From: Actinacidiphila yeochonensis CN732
GTDB taxonomy: Bacteria; Actinomycetota; Actinomycetes; Streptomycetales; Streptomycetaceae
DNA length: 64,000 bases
Reading direction: 5' to 3'
Assembly (NCBI RefSeq): GCF_000745345.1
Contig: NZ_JQNR01000004.1
Coordinates: forward strand, 1,116,001 to 1,180,000
Within the stretch, counting starts at the first letter, position 1. Each line of letters starts with the position of its first letter. The notes beneath the pieces are model-generated. The model searched no databases, was not told the origin of the DNA, and saw only the letters and a program-made list of their open reading frames with translations. The translations under genes were made by a program, and so were the position numbers. Below, piece by piece: positions 60,007 through 64,000 of the stretch.

Positions 60007-63000
60007 GTGACACGGACTCAACCGCAGGCCGGCGAGCCGCTCCGCCGCGCCCGCAACCACAGCCGGACACGCGGCAGATGGGCCAGAATCGGCGTGGTCG
60101 CCGCCGTTCTCGCGGCCTGCGCCGGCACCGCCCCGGTCGCCGCGCAGGCCGCCGGCTCCGGGCGCTCCGGGCTGGTGGCCGATCCGACCGGCTACGTCAA
60201 CCCGTTCATCGGCACCCAGAAGGGCACCGACTGGGAGAACACCTTCCCCGGGGTCACCGCGCCCTTCGGGATGATGCAGTTCAGCCCGGACACCGCCAGC
60301 GGCCCCACCGGGTACGACTACGCCTCCGACCAGATCCGCGGCTTCAGCTTGGACCACTTCTCGGGCGGCTGCTCCTCCTTCGGCGACATCCCGCTGCTCC
60401 CCGTCACCGGTGACGTCGGCGCCAACCCGGCCGCGCGGACCGAGCACTTCTCGCACGCCGACGAGCAGGCGTCCCCCGGCTCCTACGACGTGAAGCTGGC
60501 GGACTCCGGCGTCCAGGTGCGGCTCGGCGCCACCACCCGCACCGGCATCGCCGACTTCCGCTACCCGGCCGGCAGCCAGGCCCAGGTGCTGGTGAAGTCG
60601 GGGACCAGCCTCGGCGGCGACCTCTCCTCGCACGTCCAGTTGGTCAACGACCACGAGCTGGTCGGCACCTCCACCCCGCACGGGCTGTGCAACAACAGCC
60701 AGTACACGATGTACTTCGACATCGTCTTCAACCGGCCGTTCACCGCCCACGGCACCTGGCAGGGCGGCACCGTGACGCCCGGCGCGTCGAGCGCCGACGG
60801 CTCCGGCTCCGGCGCCTACCTCACCTTCGACACCGCCAAGAGCACCGAGGTCACCGCCAAGGTCGGCATGTCGTACGTGAGCACCGAGGGCGCCGCCGCC
60901 AACCGCGCCGCCGAGATCCCCGGGTGGGACGTCGCCAAGGTGCAGGACCGGACCCGCGACGACTGGCGCGACGTGCTGCGCAAGGTCGACGTGGGCGGCG
61001 CCTCGAAGGACGAGCTGACGACCTTCTACACCTCGCTCTACCGGAGCTTCCAGTCGCCCAGCGTCTTCAACGACGTGGACGGCCGCTACATCGGCTTCGA
61101 CAACGCGATCCACACCGTGGCGCGCGGCCACACCCAGTACGCGACCTTCTCCGACTGGGACATCTACCGCTCGCTCGCCCCGCTGCAGACCATGCTCTAC
61201 CCCGACCGGGCCGGCGACATGGCCAACTCGCTGCTGCGCGACGCCCAGCAGCAGGGCGGCTGGTGGCCCAAGTGGCCCTCGCAGAACATGACCGGAAACG
61301 TCATGAACGGTGACAACGGCGTCCCCCTGTTCGCCCAGTACGTCGCCTACGGCGCCCGCGGCGTGGACGTCCGCGACGCCCTGCCGATCATGGAGAAGGC
61401 CGCCAACCACTCGGAGAAGGTCGGTTGGGGCTGGGTGGAACGCCCCGGCGTGGAGGACTACGTCAAGCTCGGCTACGCGCCCAACGACGCGGTCTCCCAG
61501 GGCGACCACGGCCTCCAGGGCGCGTCCGAGACGCTGGAGTGGGCCACCGACGACTTCACCATCTCCCAACTGGCCGCGTCCGTCGGCGACTCGGCGACTG
61601 CCGCCACCTACGCCAAGCGCGGCAACAACTGGCAGAACATCTACGACCCGGCCACCGGCTACCTGCGCCCGCGCGACGACAACGGCGCGTTCCCGGCCGG
61701 CCCCGGCTTCCAGACCCCGCCGGCGGGCGCGTTCGGCCAGGACGGCTACGACGAGGGCAACGCCGCCCAGTACAACTTCTCCGTCCAGCAGGACATCGCC
61801 GGACTGGTCACGGCGATGGGCGGCGCCCAGCAGGTGGTGCCGCGGCTGGACAGCTTCTTCTCCCAGCTCAACGCGGGCGGCAACGACCCCTACGACTGGG
61901 CCGGCAACGAGATCGACACCACCGCCCCGTGGATGTACGACTACGTCGGCCAGCCGTGGAAGACGCAGGAGGTGACGCGCCGGTTCGAGACGGAGCTGTT
62001 CACCACCGCGCCCGACGGACTGCCCGGCAACGACGACAACGGCGCCCTGTCGTCGGAGTACGTCTGGGCGGCGCTCGGCATGATCCCCGCCACCCCCGGC
62101 ACCCCGACGCTCGCGCTGAACAGCCCGCTGGTGAAGAAGGCGGTGATCAGCCTCGGTACCGGCCACAAGCTGACCATCGACGCGCCCAAGGCGGCCGACA
62201 ACGCCCCCTACGTCACCGGGATGACCCTCAACGGCCGCTCCTACCAGGCCCTTTCGCTGCCCGCCGACACCGCCACCCGCGGCGGCGCGCTCCACGTCGA
62301 CCTCTCCACCCGGCCCGACACCCACCGCTCCACCGCGGCGCAGGACGCGCCGCCGTCCTACCGCACCGGAGAGGTGCCGGCGGTCGGCTACCTCACCCCG
62401 ACCGGCAACCAGGTCACCCAGCCCGGCAGCAGCGTGGCCGCCACCGTCGGCGTCTCCACGCTGGCCGGACACGCCGGCAAGGTGCGCTGGACGGCCACCA
62501 CCGACAACCCCGGTGTGACGGTCACCCCGTCCTCCGGCACCCTCGACCTGAGCCGCGCCGACCGGGCCACCGCGCCGGTCACCGTGAAGGTCGCCGGCAG
62601 CACCCCGTCCGGCTACCACCCGGTGCAGATCTCCTTCACCACCGCCAGTGGCCAGAAACTGCCCGGCGGCGCCACCGTGCTGACCGTGCCCGCCGCCGAC
62701 GCCACCGCCACCTCCTGCGACACCCTCGGTGCCACCGACACCGAGTGCGGGCTGCGGCTGCGCGACAACGGCGACGGCCACACCGTCCCCGTCACCCTCG
62801 GCGGGCGCTCCGGCCGCTCCACCACCGACGGCTCGCCGTACGAGTACTTCGACATCGACAACACCACCGTCCCCGGCGGCGACTACCACGCCACCGTGAC
62901 GATCGACTACTACGACCACGGCACCGGCAGCTGGACCCTCCAGTACGACGCGGTGGGCAACGCCTACAAGAACAGCGCGCCGGTCCAGAAGACCGGTACG

Positions 63001-63177
63001 GACACCTGGAAGACCGCCACCTTCACGGTGGACGACGCCGCCTTCCACAACGGCGAGAACGCGGGCACCGACTTCCGCGTCGCCAACGGCGGTGACACCG
63101 GCACCCTCGGACGCGTCCGGGTCGCCGTCTCCGGTGGCAACGTGCTCGCCCTCCACCTCTGCCCGGACGAGAGTTGA
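60007..63177 (+). CDS. secreted GH92 alpha-mannosidase
   Basis: A 1056-aa exo-alpha-1,2-mannosidase-type enzyme. A Sec signal spans about residues 22-50 (RIGVVAAVLAACAGTAPVAA). The GH92 beta-sandwich and (alpha/alpha)6 barrel show YVNPFIGTQKGTDWENTFPG, GFSLDHFSGGCSSFGDIPLL, QGGWWPKWPSQNMTGNVMNG and LPGNDDNGALSSEYVWAALG, in which the Asp pair and Glu are the usual catalytic and calcium-site positions. After residue 770 come Ig-like and lectin-like domains, the last with YEYFDIDNTTVPGGDYHATV. GTG 60007 follows a purine-rich AGGGTCAGGGAA. Acts on mannose-containing glycans outside the cell; it needs calcium in known members. Confidence 0.94.
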   Translation: MTRTQPQAGEPLRRARNHSRTRGRWARIGVVAAVLAACAGTAPVAAQAAGSGRSGLVADPTGYVNPFIGTQKGTDWENTFPGVTAPFGMMQFSPDTASGPTGYDYASDQIRGFSLDHFSGGCSSFGDIPLLPVTGDVGANPAARTEHFSHADEQASPGSYDVKLADSGVQVRLGATTRTGIADFRYPAGSQAQVLVKSGTSLGGDLSSHVQLVNDHELVGTSTPHGLCNNSQYTMYFDIVFNRPFTAHGTWQGGTVTPGASSADGSGSGAYLTFDTAKSTEVTAKVGMSYVSTEGAAANRAAEIPGWDVAKVQDRTRDDWRDVLRKVDVGGASKDELTTFYTSLYRSFQSPSVFNDVDGRYIGFDNAIHTVARGHTQYATFSDWDIYRSLAPLQTMLYPDRAGDMANSLLRDAQQQGGWWPKWPSQNMTGNVMNGDNGVPLFAQYVAYGARGVDVRDALPIMEKAANHSEKVGWGWVERPGVEDYVKLGYAPNDAVSQGDHGLQGASETLEWATDDFTISQLAASVGDSATAATYAKRGNNWQNIYDPATGYLRPRDDNGAFPAGPGFQTPPAGAFGQDGYDEGNAAQYNFSVQQDIAGLVTAMGGAQQVVPRLDSFFSQLNAGGNDPYDWAGNEIDTTAPWMYDYVGQPWKTQEVTRRFETELFTTAPDGLPGNDDNGALSSEYVWAALGMIPATPGTPTLALNSPLVKKAVISLGTGHKLTIDAPKAADNAPYVTGMTLNGRSYQALSLPADTATRGGALHVDLSTRPDTHRSTAAQDAPPSYRTGEVPAVGYLTPTGNQVTQPGSSVAATVGVSTLAGHAGKVRWTATTDNPGVTVTPSSGTLDLSRADRATAPVTVKVAGSTPSGYHPVQISFTTASGQKLPGGATVLTVPAADATATSCDTLGATDTECGLRLRDNGDGHTVPVTLGGRSGRSTTDGSPYEYFDIDNTTVPGGDYHATVTIDYYDHGTGSWTLQYDAVGNAYKNSAPVQKTGTDTWKTATFTVDDAAFHNGENAGTDFRVANGGDTGTLGRVRVAVSGGNVLALHLCPDES

Positions 63178-63220
63178 TATAGCGTCAGGCTGACGATACG
63201 TCACATCCGTGCATTCCGGC

Positions 63221-63258
63221 GCCCGCCGGCCGACCCCGTCACGGGTCGGCCGGCGGGC
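63221..63258. terminator. bidirectional terminator
   Basis: GCCCGCCGGCCGACCC and its perfect complement form a 16-bp stem with a 6-base loop, between the convergent GH92 and epimerase genes. Confidence 0.88.
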
Positions 63259-63274
63259 CCGTCCGTCTCGGGCG

Positions 63275-64000
63275 TCAGGGGGTGGGGCGGCGCTCTCCGT
63301 GGCAGCCGAGCAGGGCCCGCTCCTCCTCGTCGCTCGCGCCGGACCGGAGCGGCGGCTCGCCGCGCTCGCGGTCCCAGGCCAGCACGTCGGCGACGGTCGC
63401 CTCCAGCGGAGTCGACGGCATCCCCGCCGCCCGGGCCCGCGCTGCGCTGCGCTGCTGCCCGGCCCAGTACGGCCGCACCAGCGGGAAGGACCGCGACACC
63501 GCGTCCACCGGCACCGGCACCAGCTCCACCTGCGTGCCCGCCACCCGCGCGCAGGTCTCCACCAGGCCGCCCAGTGTCACCGGCCGCTCCGGGCCCACCG
63601 CGTGGAACGCGCCCGCCCGGCCGTCCTCGACCAGCCGCACCACCAGCCGCGCCAGGTCCCGGGAGTCCACCACCTGCACGGGCTGCCGCGGGTCGCCCGG
63701 CAGCGCGACCCGGCCGCCGCGCGCCGCGCGGCGCACCCAGTAGGCGAGCGTGTCCTCCGGGTCGTGCGGCCCCACCACCTTGCCGGGCCGCACCACCGTG
63801 GCCCGTTCACCGAAGCGCTCCCGCACCTCCTGCTCGCAGGCGACCTTGGACGGGCCGTAGGTGTCCTCGTCGAGCACGGGCGGATCGACCACCGGCGGCC
63901 GCAGCGGGGTGTCCTCGTCGGAGCCCGGGGCCACACCGACGCGGACGTACACCGCGTGGCTGGAGACGAACAGGTACCGCCCGACCGCCCCCTCCAGCAC
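63275..64000 (-). CDS. NAD-dependent epimerase/dehydratase, N-terminus outside the window
   Basis: The last 241 residues of an extended SDR. LFVSSHAVYVRVG supplies the catalytic serine and TYGPSKVACEQEV the YxxxK pair, then VVRPGKVVGPHDPEDTLAYW and a C-terminal substrate domain. The GxxGxxG nucleotide motif must lie beyond position 64000. The substrate is probably a nucleotide sugar or a small carbonyl compound. The 16-bp hairpin downstream is shared with GH92. Confidence 0.85.
   Translation of the reverse strand: MLEGAVGRYLFVSSHAVYVRVGVAPGSDEDTPLRPPVVDPPVLDEDTYGPSKVACEQEVRERFGERATVVRPGKVVGPHDPEDTLAYWVRRAARGGRVALPGDPRQPVQVVDSRDLARLVVRLVEDGRAGAFHAVGPERPVTLGGLVETCARVAGTQVELVPVPVDAVSRSFPLVRPYWAGQQRSAARARAAGMPSTPLEATVADVLAWDRERGEPPLRSGASDEEERALLGCHGERRPTP

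Overview
The window looks like a stretch of a Streptomyces (or very close actinobacterial) chromosome. GC is very high throughout, GTG and TTG starts are common, many genes overlap by ATGA or GTGA, and several families are typical of that genus: DUF397 next to a DUF5753 XRE regulator, a SpoIIE-type phosphatase with an anti-sigma-like ATPase domain, and PF04672 methyltransferases. Secreted glycosidases and LacI regulators are numerous. I saw no rRNA, tRNA, CRISPR array, transposase or phage gene.

Layout. 1-3.5 kb: a three-gene succinate dehydrogenase/fumarate reductase operon. 3.5-5.5 kb: a frameshifted DinB/maleylpyruvate-isomerase-like gene, a DUF427 protein and a sugar O-acetyltransferase. 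5.5-10.6 kb: a divergent nucleoside-salvage locus (transporter, nucleoside hydrolase, LacI repressor, ribokinase), the same gene set as the uridine locus of Corynebacterium glutamicum; the repressor reading frame appears broken near its C-terminus. 10.8-15 kb: a LacI regulator, two copies of a ~160-bp intergenic repeat, an XRE-cupin regulator and a solitary N-6 DNA methylase with its own HTH.

15.4-24 kb: eight co-directional genes forming a compact biosynthetic cluster I cannot assign to a known product: P450, acyl-CoA dehydrogenase-like, GNAT/FemAB-like, SRPBCC, class III aminotransferase, acyl carrier protein, ketosynthase and a reductase-type SDR. The most economical reading is a carrier-bound acyl chain that is extended, desaturated, released as an aldehyde and aminated, then tailored. 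24.7-31.4 kb: a bxl-type xylobiose uptake and beta-xylosidase operon with divergent LacI repressor and operator. 31.6-35 kb: a zinc alcohol dehydrogenase, a 72-aa HTH protein under two tandem perfect operators, a third copy of the intergenic repeat and small hypotheticals.

35.4-43.2 kb: secreted GH27 alpha-galactosidase, SpoIIE-type regulator, GH16-like protein, DUF397-XRE pair preceded by a 30-bp dyad, and a PF04672 methyltransferase. 43.3-47 kb: sigma factor with Ogt repair protein, then a DyP peroxidase-encapsulin nanocompartment operon in which the peroxidase carries a recognisable cargo-loading tail. 47-57 kb: GNAT, MFS efflux with divergent LysR, hypotheticals, a helically phased 10-bp repeat array, a DMT transporter, a small secreted peptide and an FUSC-type membrane protein. 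57-64 kb: secreted PL8 polysaccharide lyase, secreted GH92 alpha-mannosidase with a LacI-style operator, and a truncated NAD-dependent epimerase at the right edge.
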